This document shows, in pieces, positions 31,636 to 42,572 of a DNA stretch of 64,000 nucleotides. The DNA is from Sialis fuliginosa (Eukaryota; Arthropoda; Insecta; Megaloptera; Sialidae): the NCBI GenBank assembly GCA_961205875.1, contig OY540817.1:5243001-5307000 (forward strand), given 5' to 3'. The notes beneath the pieces are model-generated. The model made no database searches. It was not told where the DNA came from and saw only the letters and a list, made by a program, of their open reading frames with translations. Position numbers and translations under genes: made by a program. Position 1 is the first letter of the stretch, and each line of letters begins with the position of its first letter.

Positions 31636-32176
31636 GAGTATTGTGCAAATTAATGGAATCATTCTGATGTTTTTCATTTTTTGTATATAATGTTGTGGGC
31701 TTGGGGGTGTTTTTCATGCAGTGGGGTTGGATCTTTGGTGCCAATCGAAGGCATGATGAAAAGACAAAAATACAAATCGATGTTGGAACACCATTTGAAC
31801 AAAGAACTTTAAAGTCGAAGGAAATGTTGAAATATTTCCAGGATAAGGAGATAACTGTTCTAGATTGGCCCGGGAATTCACCTGATCTGAACCCTATTAT
31901 GAATTTATAGGCAATTTGCAAAGCTAGATTGTGCAAAATCGACTGCACTACAAAAACAAAGATGATGGAAGCGATTATTCAAGTTTGGTATCGGGATGGG
32001 AGGATCCCTGAAAACTGTAAAAAACTAGTGGAGTCCATGCCAAAACGAGTAAAAGCAGTTATTGAAGCCAAAGGAGGACATATTTCCTATTAATTAGCCT
32101 AATGGTACTTGCATAGTTTTGTAAAAATATTATTTTATAAGCAATAAACGGTTTGACCATAATTTGCACAATACTG
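31636..32176 (+). mobile_element. Tc1-like element, internally deleted, TA-flanked
   Basis: Ends GAGTATTGTGCAAATTAATGG and complement CAGTATTGTGCAAATTATGG form the terminal inverted repeat, with TA at 31634-31635 and 32177-32178. The remaining 541 bp consists largely of a broken transposase C-terminal half followed by a short 3' region. It sits inside a MITE family 1 copy. Confidence 0.92.
31690..32093 (+). pseudogene. Tc1-like transposase, C-terminal half, broken
   Basis: The first frame (31690-31812) reads W-G-C-F-S-C-S-G-V-G-S-L, the block around the middle of Tc1 transposases, to TAA at 31810-31812. The second frame (from about 31797) reads L-D-W-P-G-N-S-P-D-L-N-P-I, the motif before the third catalytic acid. 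Here the expected Glu is Met and the following Trp is TAG (31908-31910). After the stop the same frame continues (C-K-I-D-C-T-T-K, then V-E-S-M-P-K-R) to TAA at 32091-32093. The helix-turn-helix DNA-binding half, the first Asp and the block around the second Asp are missing, so the deletions removed the active site. Clearly inactive. Confidence 0.88.
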
Positions 32177-32255
32177 TATATTGTATAATCTATAGACACA
32201 TATCTATAAAATAGATTAATTTGATAACAATTAGCCAATGGTAATTAGTGTAATT

Positions 32256-32425
32256 CAGAGGTTCCCAAACTTTTTCAATTCGCGGTGTCTTTTTTGACTA
32301 ACTTGTAATTGCTTGTAATTTGTAATTAATAAGTAAAAACAATGGATGAGCCTGCAGATCCACGGTGCCCATGTAAAGACACCGTGGCTCCCTAGGGGAC
32401 CACGGCGCACATTTTGGAACCTCTG
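32256..32425. mobile_element. hAT MITE, CAGAGGTTCC ends
   Basis: Left CAGAGGTTCCCAAACTTTTT and the complement of the right end CAGAGGTTCCAAAATGTG form the inverted repeat. Flanking octamers GTGTAATT and TTGTAATC share six of eight bases. An inner pair (CACGGTGCCCATGTAAAGACACCGTG) can fold. It is 170 bp, non-coding, inserted into the MITE family 1 copy. Confidence 0.88.
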
Positions 32426-32766
32426 TTGTAATCTATTAATTGATTATTATATTATCATAGCATTTGTTTCAAATTTTACTGTTCTTTATTTTATAACTTT
32501 TGTGTCGTAGTACTTATCATTTTGTAATCATTAGTAAATGTTTATCACTGGATGCCCATTACTGGGTTTTCTTTGTCCATTACTGGAGAAAAACATAAAC
32601 TTAAAAAAACAATCTATATTTGCGAATTTTTGGTAATTAAATTGATTTAATAAAGTGTTACTTGTTTTATTATTAATATGAGTTCATGAGAATTACTAAA
32701 AAGAAGCCCATCAATCCAAAAAACAGCAGACCTTGCTCTTCAAGCGGCCAAGATCGGTGCCAGTAC

Positions 32767-33571
32767 AGGTGCGTATATATATCGAAAACATCTCGAAAAC
32801 AAAAGCTCTAAACAAATTTTGAATTATAGATTATTAATCAGCGAATTTTTCTTCATACCTACTGTTCTGAAACAGCCTATATATTAATTTTTTTTGCAAA
32901 AACGATAAAATCTTTTGAGATTTATTATACGTTTATTTCAAATTGCTATAAGAAAGTGTTTAGCTAAAAATATTTTTTTTCTGTATGACCCCCTCCGAGA
33001 AGTTAGGCTGTATACGCACCTGTGCCAGTATCTTATCACATTTTCAAGGAGTATACACATTCTTGATTACAATTTAAGTTACTTGGCAATGTATACCTAT
33101 GAATGGGCAATAATAAACATGTGCTTGTATAGATTGTGGAGTTTCACAGCTCGTTTCTTTACACCTATGAACCTACTACCTACGTCTCGAAGACGGAAGA
33201 AGCGTGCCCGGTGTACGCGTGTCGTTTCAGGTGACTGCCAGAGCGAGTCCGAACGCCTTATCTCTATTATTCATACAAAAATATAATTACACACGATGAT
33301 GATGATCCAATCCGCTATTCCCGAGCTGTACCTGCTACATAAATGCAGCACGCCTGTCAAAAGGACAATGACACATGCCTGCAATACATATTTACTCACC
33401 TATACCTACGTATGTCATTCATGTGATTTCCAAAACAAGTATATAATATAATCACTAGTTACCAACTCTGAATAAACAGATGTATTGGTGAAATGAGTAC
33501 AATATATACACAATAACATGAAATAATAACATACATTGTTTTGAAAGTCTGACGTAACTACGAGAGAATTG
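32767..33571. other. Unassigned stretch, no gene
   Basis: A 123-codon plus frame (32915-33286) has no recognisable domain. GC rises a little at 33170-33260. A GATGATGATGAT run is near 33294. I see nothing I can call. Confidence 0.45.
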
Positions 33572-33781
33572 TTGTATAAAAAGCTTTTTAAGAAAAAAAA
33601 TAACCAACTTAAAAAACCTCCTAAAAACACTGAAGAGTAAATGATAATTAAAAACAGTTTTTGAAGTCGGTTTTTTTAAAAGTTTTTTATAGGCTTGTCA
33701 CTGACTTCAAAAACTGTAATATTTAATAGTTATTTACTTTTCAGTATTTTTTTTAAAACGGTTTTATCTTTTTATTTTTAA
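33572..33781. mobile_element. GAAGTCGG repeat, copy 4 (partial)
   Basis: CTTTTTAAGAAAAAAAATAACC, then AACAGTTTTTGAAGTCGGTT and TGACTTCAAAAACTGTAAT. Only the end motifs are left. It abuts the Harbinger-type MITE. Confidence 0.7.
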
Positions 33782-34345
33782 GTGAGTATGTTTACACAAC
33801 GCTGTTATTCCGGTTTAACTATAACCGATGTAATAAAACCGTTTTAAGTGGTGGTGTTTACACATTACACATACGAGAATAAGTGACGTCAACTGGAACT
33901 ATAATTCCGATTTGAAATACGCTATAAGTTCAATGGTGTACCAACAAGCAATCTCAAAAATATTTCGTCTCTTTTATGTCCCACGAATCACGTTTCTTTT
34001 GTTTTCCATCTCTTCATCTCAGGTGTTTTAACCATATTTTAACAGACAACGCCATTTCAAATGTTAATGCGAAGTGCATTACGATGAAATCCTTATACTC
34101 CGTAGATACTTATATTTTTTGAGGTTGACTAAACAGGTATAACTATATTCATGCAGTTTACACGCATTTTTATTCCTGCTCTATTCCGGTTTACTTATGC
34201 TATTGCTGTAGAGCAAGAGGAATAGCATAACTAAACCCAATTAGTTATGTCAGTTATAAAGCGCCATCTACACGAACTTTTACACCCGGTTTTATTACAT
34301 CGGTTATAGTTAAACTGGAATAACGGCGCTGTGTAAACGACTCAC
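33782..34345. mobile_element. Harbinger-type MITE family 3, copy 2, TAA-flanked
   Basis: Left GTGAGTATGTTTACACAACG and right complement GTGAGTCGTTTACACAGCG form the inverted repeat. TAA is directly outside at 33779-33781 and 34346-34348. The interior is the reverse orientation of 21218-21759, sharing AAGTGACGTCAACTGGAAC, AAGTGCATTACGATGAAATC and ATAGTTAAACTGGAATAAC. It is 564 bp. The target duplication supports PIF/Harbinger. Confidence 0.9.
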
Positions 34346-35364
34346 TAACAGTAACATATCTGTAAGTCTACAGTCAGGTTCTGAAAAAAATTTATGTTTG
34401 ATTACTAGGGTGACCAGGTCTCCGGTTTTGACCTGGAGTCTCAGGGTTTGCACACTGAATCTCCGGGCTCAGGGTTTTGGTGCAATTTTTCCGGGTTTTG
34501 CAAAAAATGATGACGACTAAAAAAAAAGGTTGTCAAAAATACAGCAGGGGACACAAAAGTGCAGATTATGGTAATAAATGTTATGAAAATAAAAATAAAA
34601 AACAGCTGATTCTCAAAAAAAATCTAAATTGTTGTCCTTTCTGATTTCTATAAAACGAGATCGAAAATTAAAGTTAAGGAGATTCTCTTATGAAACTACA
34701 TCACTAGGTGTACCAAATTGTATAATATAATATAATTTTATTTTAGTTATTATAAATTGTGAAAATATATTAAAATTTATACCTCAAAAATCATTCCCTC
34801 ACTGTGTCCCAACCACCAAATTTAAATACATTTCTAATTTGTTTCGAAAAGTTTTCTAGAATGTATTTAATAACTTATTATTTATTCATTTATAACAATA
34901 TTCGCTATTTAAAAATGTACAACAGTAAGTAAAACACAAACAGAAAAAAACAAAAAATAAATTTACAAGTATGTCCTTAAAAAACGAATCATTCCCTCAC
35001 AATTTCTGTAACAGTGAAATTAGACCGTAATTTTAAATCTATCTGAACGCAGCGTTATTGTTTTTATAATGTGGCAATACTGACATTAAAAAATAAATAT
35101 GGCGAAATGGCTGTGAGTGTTGAAGTGTATTGTTGAAATTGTTTTAAAGTATTATTATCCAAATTTACATTTTCGCTTGTCATTCCCTCACTAAGTTATC
35201 ATTCCCGCACTAAGTTATCATTTCCTCACATTTGAATTTTTGTTTTAACCCCCTTAACCCCCTTTAAATTCAAAAATATTGGGGACCACTATAATCCTTC
35301 AGAAAATTACCCTATGTTTTATTATATTTACGAAAGAAATTGTACATTATTAAAAAAAAAGATC
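34346..35364. other. Unassigned stretch with hAT-like end and CATTCCCTCAC words
   Basis: TAGGGTGACCAGGTCTCCGG at about 34408 looks like one end of an hAT-type element, but no partner end was found. The word TCATTCCCTCAC or a close variant recurs at 34791, 34988, 35180, 35199 and 35218, spaced irregularly. No gene. Confidence 0.4.
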
Positions 35365-35487
35365 ACATTGGGAGTATACTTTTCAATCAAAACAAAAAAT
35401 CGTCGAAATTGGTGCATATTTGTCCTAGTTATACCTGAATATACATAAAAATATATGCCTCCTCTTTTTTTGAAGTCGGTTAAAAAA
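35365..35487. mobile_element. GAAGTCGG repeat, copy 5 (partial)
   Basis: CATTGGGAGTATACTTTTCA, TCGTCGAAATTGGTGCATAT, then CCTCCTCTTTTTTTGAAGTCGG. One end only. Confidence 0.75.
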
Positions 35488-37829
35488 GTACTTCAGCAAA
35501 CCAAGGAAAAATTAAACATTGTCTTTCATTAAATAAATATAACTGGATTAAAATTTAAACAAGAAATATGATATCATTATACCATATATCAAATATCTGT
35601 TAATTATAAAATGTAAGATATTACACATATGTTGATACATGCAATGACTAATGGTATACGTCCAACGTTTCTATCATTGCAATGATCCCATAACGCACTT
35701 GATTTGTAGCTGCAATACTGTGATTAATAACAGTAACCGACTAATTAAAAAATCTTAACGTTATTGATTAAATTCTAAGTTAAATCGATTATTGAAATGG
35801 GCCGCTTCTTTGTCAAGTAATTAATCAAATACTAGACTAACTGTTTTTGCGTTATACATATATGTATGTATGTATTCTAGAGCTAGAATGAAAGTACTTG
35901 ATTATATAATTATTGCCTGTATCATTTTCAAGATAGAGTGTTTTTTAATTGTTTTTATAAATATTCGTTTTAGATTTTAGAATTTAGATTAAGGATGTTT
36001 GGTAGGTATATAATTTCTACGAAAAATAGTATAGAAATTTGGAGATTATTTCTTAATAAAGTTAAAGTACCCACACATAATTTCAGAACGTTTTACTATA
36101 CTCGTATAGTTTGAAAGTTATTATTATTTTTTAAATTAGCAATGGTGTATTCACAGTTAAATTCTAATAAAACACATGGTTCAATCATCGAGAAAAATCT
36201 GCAATTTTCACATCATTTACATATTTAGCAACAAGCCTCAAGACTTTTTTTTACATAAGCGGTAACTAAAAATAAAATAAAAAAATGGCGTATTGAAATG
36301 TAATGATTTGTTTTATTAGTTACATATTTAAAAAAATGTCATATTATTAACACAAATATTAATTTTTTTACTAAAATTCTAAAAGCAAAACAAAATAATT
36401 AATTTAATTTTGATCGTTCATTGCATCTAGATTTACATTATTTTTGATTCAGACTGTACCTGTCATACATCCTTAAAGGAGTGTCCAAAATTTAGGAATT
36501 TAACATTACAGCCTAGCTAAGAAATAATTATCAAATACAAATCCTCTAACCATAAAAATTGTAAGAGTTTAGACTTACACGTGTTTCAATAGCAATGCTA
36601 TCATCATCAGAGTCTAAAAATGTGTATTATATTATCGACATTAGAATATTAGAAAACTAATATTTATAATACAAAGGTGAGTTTTATTTCTTACAAATTT
36701 TAACGTTCGCTTCTTACTATCTTTATTCTGTGGTGCGAGAATAGTGCCGTCTATCCTTGCCCACCACTGCAATCTTAAATGAAACAGACTATAGGATGTT
36801 TAATTTAATAATGTTGAAAACAAAACACTACTGACTAATTTAAAATTGATCAGTTTGTTTCTAGGCGATATTTCAAAATGCACCAATCACACGTCATTGT
36901 ATTTGCTCAAGGGCTACTACAACCATAGACATAGAGAATGGACCAGGCATCTGACTCGAGAGCAGAGTCGTGTCAAAAGAAAGAGATGAAAACAGGTTTG
37001 GAATATACTTGTCCTTTTTTTAAACAGGAGTGTAACTATTTTATTCTTAGTCCCGAACATTAAAAATATTCATAAATATTATCATAATATATTAATCTAC
37101 TGTTGATTAATATATGATATTATTATACTAAATGTATATAAAGAGGTTAAAATAATTAACGTTATAAAAAAAATTTATTTAAAAAAAGAAACAATTATTG
37201 ATTTCTAAATAATATAAGTTTCGAATTTTTTTAACCAATTTTAATATCTTGTTCTAATATCAAAAAAAATATTTAAAATTTTGTTAAGTAAATCTTGTAT
37301 GTGCTGTTTGTAAGTGCAATCCACCTCATCTTTTTTTAGCAACCACATTGGGAATTGATTTAAAACTATTTTTTATTAATATATATTTAATATTTTTGAT
37401 AATAGCAAAAATGTTATTTTCCCGGAATATCCGTTCATAATTTTGCAAATTTCTATCAGATCAATTGATTTTTTTTTAATTTCCTCGATGAAATATGAAC
37501 CATTATAGAATGTTTTATTATTTATATTATTTACTTTTCTAATAAAAAACTTATTGCACAAAAATCACAAGATAGATATTTATACAAAAATATATATGAC
37601 AGAAATACTACCCTGAACTATAGTAAGCTACCAATCAGATTCTTAGAAAAAGAGGTAGATATATTCCAAACTACACTGCATCTCTCTCTCCCTTTTTGAA
37701 CAGATGTTACACCATTGAGTTAATACAGAATGCACTGTCCATTCTCTATGTGTATGACTACAACAATGTTTGTGAATATTATAGATTTTTGACGTTCGAG
37801 GTGCAGAAAGAATTAGAACAACGGTGCAC
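35488..37829. other. Long AT-rich stretch, no gene
   Basis: Mostly anonymous. ATAGACATAGAGAATGGACC near 36928 matches the end of the MITE at 51938 and marks a degraded copy to about 37030. AGCAATGCTATCATCATCAG at about 36590 may be part of another dispersed repeat. Open frames are short and AT-biased. Confidence 0.45.
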
Positions 37830-38045
37830 ACGTGGTGGCTGTAAGCGCATGCACTTGTCGTTACACTACTGTTGTAATCTCCCACATATATCATTGAGGC
37901 GAGTTTGTGCGCGATTTACTGCTGGACACCGGCCGGTCGTGACGTGTTGGCCGCGCCGCCCGGTCACGATCGACGCGGCGGCGGTCACCGTCAACTATAG
38001 AACACGCACGGACACACACAAACACAGATACACTTGTGTCGAATC
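37830..38045. other. GC-rich CpG island
   Basis: The most GC-rich stretch of the window: CACCGGCCGGTCGTGACG, GGCCGCGCCGCCCGGTCACG, GATCGACGCGGCGGCGGTC at 37927-37990. A 120-codon plus frame (37696-38058) runs through it without a recognisable domain. It has the look of a promoter, enhancer or non-coding exon in an AT-rich genome. An hAT MITE begins about 90 bp to the right. Confidence 0.45.
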
Positions 38046-38136
38046 TATAGTAAAATAGATATAAATGCGACCTAGTAAATTATATGAAATTGTTACCAAA
38101 ACTTTTTTGTCAATGTTGACTTAGTATCCCATAGAC

Positions 38137-38460
38137 CATAGGTGTCCAACCTTTTTAACCTTCTGGGCCGCATAGCAGAAATTTTAATTAATTTAATTCA
38201 TTAAGGGCCGCAGGCTAGAATATAAACCTGATGATCTTTTTTTTTTTTTTAGTCGCGTCTATTTTAATTACTAATTTTTATTGAATAAATAGCGAATTAC
38301 ATTAGGTTTTTTTTTTAGTTTTTAGTTGTACTAACAATAAGTAATTTTTATGTAAATTTATTACTATATAAATTTTTCTTTTTATTATTATCCTCGCGGG
38401 CCGCACCAAGACTCCTCGAGGGCCGCATGTGGCCCGCGGACCGCGGGTTGGACAAGCTTG
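38137..38460 (+). mobile_element. hAT MITE with perfect 8-bp target duplication
   Basis: The left CATAGGTGTCCAACC and the complement of the right end, CAAGCTTGTCCAACC, form the inverted repeat. The octamer CCATAGAC is present exactly on both sides (38129-38136 and 38461-38468). Both ends carry GGGCCGCA words, and the right end is GC-rich. It is 324 bp, non-coding. A fragment of the same family is at 59-114. Confidence 0.93.
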
Positions 38461-38484
38461 CCATAGACAATGTATAAATACGTA

Positions 38485-38995
38485 AGATATTGGCACCAGT
38501 TATGGTTTACTGTTTTTGTGATTGACGGGCTTCTTTTTTATATTTATCATGAACTCATGTTACTAATAAAATAAGTAACTCTTTATTTAATCAATTTAAT
38601 TACCAACGTCCGCAAATATAATTTGTTTTTTTAAATTAGTCTTTTATTTTGTTTAGGTTTTTTCTCCAGTAATGGATAAAGTAAAACCAGTAATGAGCAC
38701 TTGCTAATGATTACAAAATGATAAGTACTACGACACAAAATATATAAAAGAAAGGATCGTCAAATTTGAAACAATGTAAAGCATTTGTTATCGTAATATA
38801 ATAATTAAATAATAAATTATACTAATAATTAGTTTAAATGTCCATCATTTTGACACCTATTGGTCGATTATCATCAAATTACGCTGTAAGACAGTTAAAT
38901 GTATATACATTAATATTCAGAAATGGTAGTAATCAGATATCAATACATATTTCTGATTCAGTACATTTAATTAAAAAATAGTCATTACTGTACCT
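38485..38995 (+). mobile_element. MITE family 1, copy with truncated right end
   Basis: Starts AGATATTGGCACCAGTTATGG and follows the family order, but near the right end it jumps from AGTCATTACTG to TACCTTA, missing about 25 bases of the terminal repeat. It starts 16 bp after the target duplication of the hAT MITE. Confidence 0.85.
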
Positions 38996-39007
38996 TATAA
39001 GTATGCT

Positions 39008-39181
39008 TATAAACAACTTTCTAAGAAAAAAATAAAACCGATATAAGAAAAATTTAAAGCACTGAAAAGTATTGTATAATATCTTTAAAAATCTTAAAAA
39101 GTATTTTATTTTTCCGTTTTTAGTAGCGTATCTATAAAAGCCATGGTCAAATTTTGATAAAATTTATATGGGACCACCTCA
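39008..39181. mobile_element. GAAGTCGG repeat, copy 6 (partial)
   Basis: ACAACTTTCTAAGAAAAAAAT, AAAACCGATATAAG, and TGGTCAAATTTTGATAAAAT then ATGGGACCACCTC. Internal half only. Confidence 0.65.
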
Positions 39182-39755
39182 CTGCGCTGCTGACTTTACG
39201 GAGCACGTTTTTGTGGAGCACAATAGCTTCAATGTTTGGTAAGTGTTACGAATTCTATATCTTTCCTTTTCTGATATCTATCTGTAAAAAATATGAAACC
39301 TTATGGCGTGTTTAGACCAAAGAGACAAAACAGCAAAAATAAATATAAAACAAATAAAACAATCAAAATCTTTTCGGTGGCAGAAAAAACAAGTGATTGT
39401 TGTTTGGTCCACCTATTAACGTGATTTGACGCATGACTGACAGCCAATCCGCTCGGCCAAAATGACATCCGCCATCTTTAGCTTTAAACAAAACACGTAA
39501 AATAAAAATAATAACAAATGAAATGTAAAATGATCCACCATATTGCATTTCACACTTTCGCACGTTAATTATTGGAATGAAACTTTATATATTGCAATTT
39601 TAAAAAACATTACGTTTTTTTCGTTTTATTTTTCAGAGCATGCAAATATATGTTTTATAAATAATGTATGTATTATAGTCGACTAATCGTCCTTACATTT
39701 ATGTAATTATCATGAATTACTTTAAAGTTTAAAATTTAAATGATGCACTAGTTTT
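39182..39755. other. Unassigned stretch, no gene
   Basis: GGAGCACGTTTTTGTGGAGCA at 39199 shares the GGAGCAC word with the tandem array at 42573. Otherwise AT-rich and featureless. Confidence 0.4.
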
Positions 39756-40068
39756 ATGTCCGGTATTATAAAGGAGCTAGCAAATTTGTTAGCTAGCAAG
39801 CACTTTCAAATGAGATATCAAACTTATATGACAGTTATTTTCGAGTTTGTTGAAGACTTTGACAAGTTTCGCGCACGCGTTGTAGATAAATATCAACGGT
39901 ATACAGTGGTGATATCAATTCAAAGGTGTCAACTGTGTTACAATTAGTTGAAGTGTCACTGCTCTAAATTCCATAGCTAATCCATAGATACTAGTACAGA
40001 ATTAATACCCCATTTGAAAGTGCTTGCTAGCTAGCAAATTTTGCTAGCTCCTTTATAATACCGGACAT
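39756..40068. mobile_element. Foldback MITE, ATGTCCGGTATTATAAAG ends
   Basis: Ends ATGTCCGGTATTATAAAGGAG and its complement, and the inverted arms continue for about 75 bp through GCTAGCAAATTTG and CTTTCAAATGAGATATC. The 313-bp element has a short middle. A second, more diverged copy at 51968-52222 is nested in another MITE. No clear target duplication. Confidence 0.9.
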
Positions 40069-40084
40069 TATTAAAATAATTATA

Positions 40085-40260
40085 AACTTGCTGTTACCCG
40101 CGACTTCGTCCGCGTGAAATTTGTATTTTTTTTAAATAATAAATTTTCTGGGCTGCAAGCTATCGTCCTTCCAAATTTCATTATGATCGGTTCAGCCGTG
40201 AAAAGATAATAAACAGACAGACAGATAGACAAAGTTACTTTCGCATTTATAATATTAGTA
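40085..40260 (-). mobile_element. Helitron-like element, copy g
   Basis: Minus orientation: CTTGCTGTTACCCGCGACTT, then CGTCCGCGTGAAATTTG, a shortened middle, TCATTATGATCGGTTCAGCC, AACAGACAGACAGATAGAC and CGCATTTATAATATTAGTA. About 25 bp of the middle are missing. The CTAG end has decayed to CTTG. Confidence 0.85.
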
Positions 40261-40495
40261 ATAACTATTCTTACTTCACTAAAAAATTATAGAAATTCAT
40301 ATACAATTATTTGTCCAGATATTTTTTTGTTTTATCAATTTAGTATTTTTACAAAAATAATATGTATATTTTTTTTATTGTGTTGGGCTGCATGTGAAAT
40401 TGATATGAACCTTTCTTAACTTTCGGATGGTAGACATCATAGACATAGAGCAATGACTGCGTGCATCTGATTCAAAAATCAAGTTATCACAAAAA

Positions 40496-40975
40496 AATAG
40501 AGATAGTCTTTTTTTACACGGATTTTTTTATACAGATTTGGAGTTACGCGGTGCGATTTTTCATGAAAATTCAGGGATTCCCCGTTTCGGCGAGCGGGGT
40601 ATCAAATGAATTTGACAATTCAAGGAATTTAAATAGAGATGATATTTCGAAAAAATATAAACAATATTGTAACTTTTCAATAAAAGTAAATAAATAAAAT
40701 TTGAAAAAAAAAACTGTTTTAAAGTCTTATATCAGATTTTTAATCTATACTATATAATTTTCTATGTTTTTTAGGTAGTTTTAATTTCGTGAATTTTCAG
40801 AAACTTTTTATATGCGATTTTCGGTTTATTTTAATTTATTGATTTGGTTTTACGCGGTTTTAGAAAATTATAGAACGTATCCCTAATTTTACAATGTAAG
40901 CAATGTCTTGTTTGTATGATTTTTTATATGCGGTTATCTGTAGAACGAATCTACCGCATAAAAAGAGATCCTACT
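40496..40975. mobile_element. CAGTAGGG-ended MITE family 4, diverged copy
   Basis: The right end complement reads CAGTAGGATCTCTTTTTATGCG then GGTAGATTCGTTC, matching the left end of 50620-51055. The left part has TTTTTTTACACGGATTT then GGAGTTACGCGGTGCGATTTT, matching that copy's other end. The left border has decayed. It contains a small GC-rich hairpin, CCCCGTTTCGGCGAGCGGGG, at 40578-40597. Confidence 0.75.
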
Positions 40976-41324
40976 GTGTATACTTGTATATCGCGTCAAA
41001 TTGTCAAGATAGTAGAGGGAAATTAGCATTTTGAAGTGATGCAGATGTTGGCATATGTTCACAAGAAAGTACATAAAAAAGCTACAATTAAAAAAATTAA
41101 AATTTACCCTAGACGTTTTCTCATTAAATGGCGAGCTTTTCTATTTTTTTCAATAATGGTCGATTGTGGGTGTAAAAATCAAATTTTATTTTTGAAAATT
41201 TTATCACGTATTTGTAACATAAAAATACATACTTTCTCTTTTTTTCCTAAAAATTCTTTCATTTTTACGTTAATAATTGCATTATTAGTGATAAAAAAAG
41301 TTTTTCGACAATTTTTTTATTTTT

Positions 41325-41640
41325 GAGGTTAGGGTGCGTTTGAAAAGTAACGCTACCTATGCAGTTCTATAGTCTATTAACTTATAAGTATTTTATTATT
41401 TTTGAGGTTAGGGTACGTTTGAAAAGTAACGCTACCTATGCAGTTCTATAGTCTATTAACTTATAAGTATTTTATTATTTTTGAGGTTAGGGTACGTTTG
41501 AAAAGTAACGCTACCTATGCAGTTCTATAGTCTATTAACTTAAAGTATTTTTTTATTTTTGAGGTTAGGGTACGTTTGAAAAGTAACGCTACCTATGCAG
41601 TTCTATAGTCTATTAACTTATAAGTATTTTATTATTTTTT
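41325..41640 (+). repeat. Tandem repeat, 4 x ~79 bp
   Basis: The unit starting GAGGTTAGGGTACGTTTG begins at 41325, 41404, 41483 and 41561. Copies are almost identical (the first has GGTGCG instead of GGTACG, the third has a short change in its tail), so the array is young or homogenised. Non-coding. Confidence 0.95.
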
Positions 41641-42572
41641 TCCTGCGACCTATAGAACCGGAGATATTTCAAAAACAGAATAGCGATACACAATTTTCCC
41701 GGGACGCACATGGCCGAATTTCCCAAATTTTTGATTTTCAACTAATCTTGGAACACATAAAGAGAAAATCCAAAAAATCCAACATTCTGAATACATCACT
41801 TTTTTGTCTCTCTAAGAGTATAGTATAGAGAAAAAGTCTTCTATGAATCTCTAACTTTCATAACCTGAAAGTGTAGTTCAAATATATACAAATGAAGATT
41901 GAATTGTAATAATAATAAAATCAACTACATTCATTGTATATCTAGTTATATTTAGATCAATAGGTCCATTCGCAGCCGTCTGTATAATCCAACGTTTAAA
42001 ATAATAATAGTCCGGTTGTCTATCGATAGAAGGGTGTATATAATTTAACACCTAGCTTACAGCTTCAACATGAGTGTACTGTGTTTACGCGTAACCTGTA
42101 AATGGTTTTTTAAGCAGGGCCGTGTACTTAGAGCCAGTAACAAAGGTGGAGCAGTATCTAGTGAAATTACCAGCCTATAATAAACACGGACTATAATTTT
42201 CTATATTTTCCATTACTTCCTTATCAATTAGAAGTGTATTGTGTTCGTGAATTGGAATTTTTTAAATTATGTTTGTAGTGTGTAATCAGTTAATTGATTT
42301 ATATATAAATATTGCACCTCGGATAAGAAGTTTATTAAAGGTTTAAGATTGTTAAATTTTATCGGGAAGTTGGATTTTTCATGTGAGGTAATAATGGAGA
42401 AAAGGCGAAAAAATAAATTAGTTTGTTATCTATTTATTATTACAGCTAATGCAGAGCTGTAGACAGAGGGAGGGGTGGGGGGTGAGAGTTAATGTATAAA
42501 TCTGTATTTGAGCCGTTTATTTTGAAAGTGGCCTAACTCCATTTATGTTTAAACTGAGATATTAAAGAGTTT
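41641..42572. other. AT-rich stretch, no gene
   Basis: No supported feature. The 77-codon frame at 41595-41828 is mostly tandem-repeat DNA and anonymous sequence. Confidence 0.45.

Larger units (their letters stand above)
31575..32766 (-). mobile_element. MITE family 1, reversed copy with two insertions
   Basis: The family-1 sequence reads in reverse from GGCACCAGTCTTGGATTATA at the left to GGTGCCAGTAC at the right. It is interrupted at 31636-32176 by a TA-flanked Tc1-like element and at 32256-32425 by an hAT MITE. Family sequence is recognisable on both sides of each insertion, for example AATTAAACTGAATTA before the first and ATCATTTTGTAATCATTAG after the second, so both insertions are younger than the MITE. 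Confidence 0.85.

Noticed and set aside
33170..33185. let-7-like sequence on the minus strand (TAGGTAGTAGGTTCAT)
   Set aside because: It matches let-7 only partly, and no complementary arm lies within 100 bases on either side, so no precursor hairpin exists.
32915..33286. 123-codon plus-strand frame
   Set aside because: AT-driven composition, no domain, no start context worth noting, and no supporting splice structure.
37696..38058. 120-codon frame through the CpG island
   Set aside because: High GC suppresses stops on its own. The sequence has no recognisable domain, so I list the island but not a gene.
41325..41640. Tandem array as a possible CRISPR-type repeat
   Set aside because: The 79-bp units are directly adjacent with no unique spacers, and the genome is eukaryotic.
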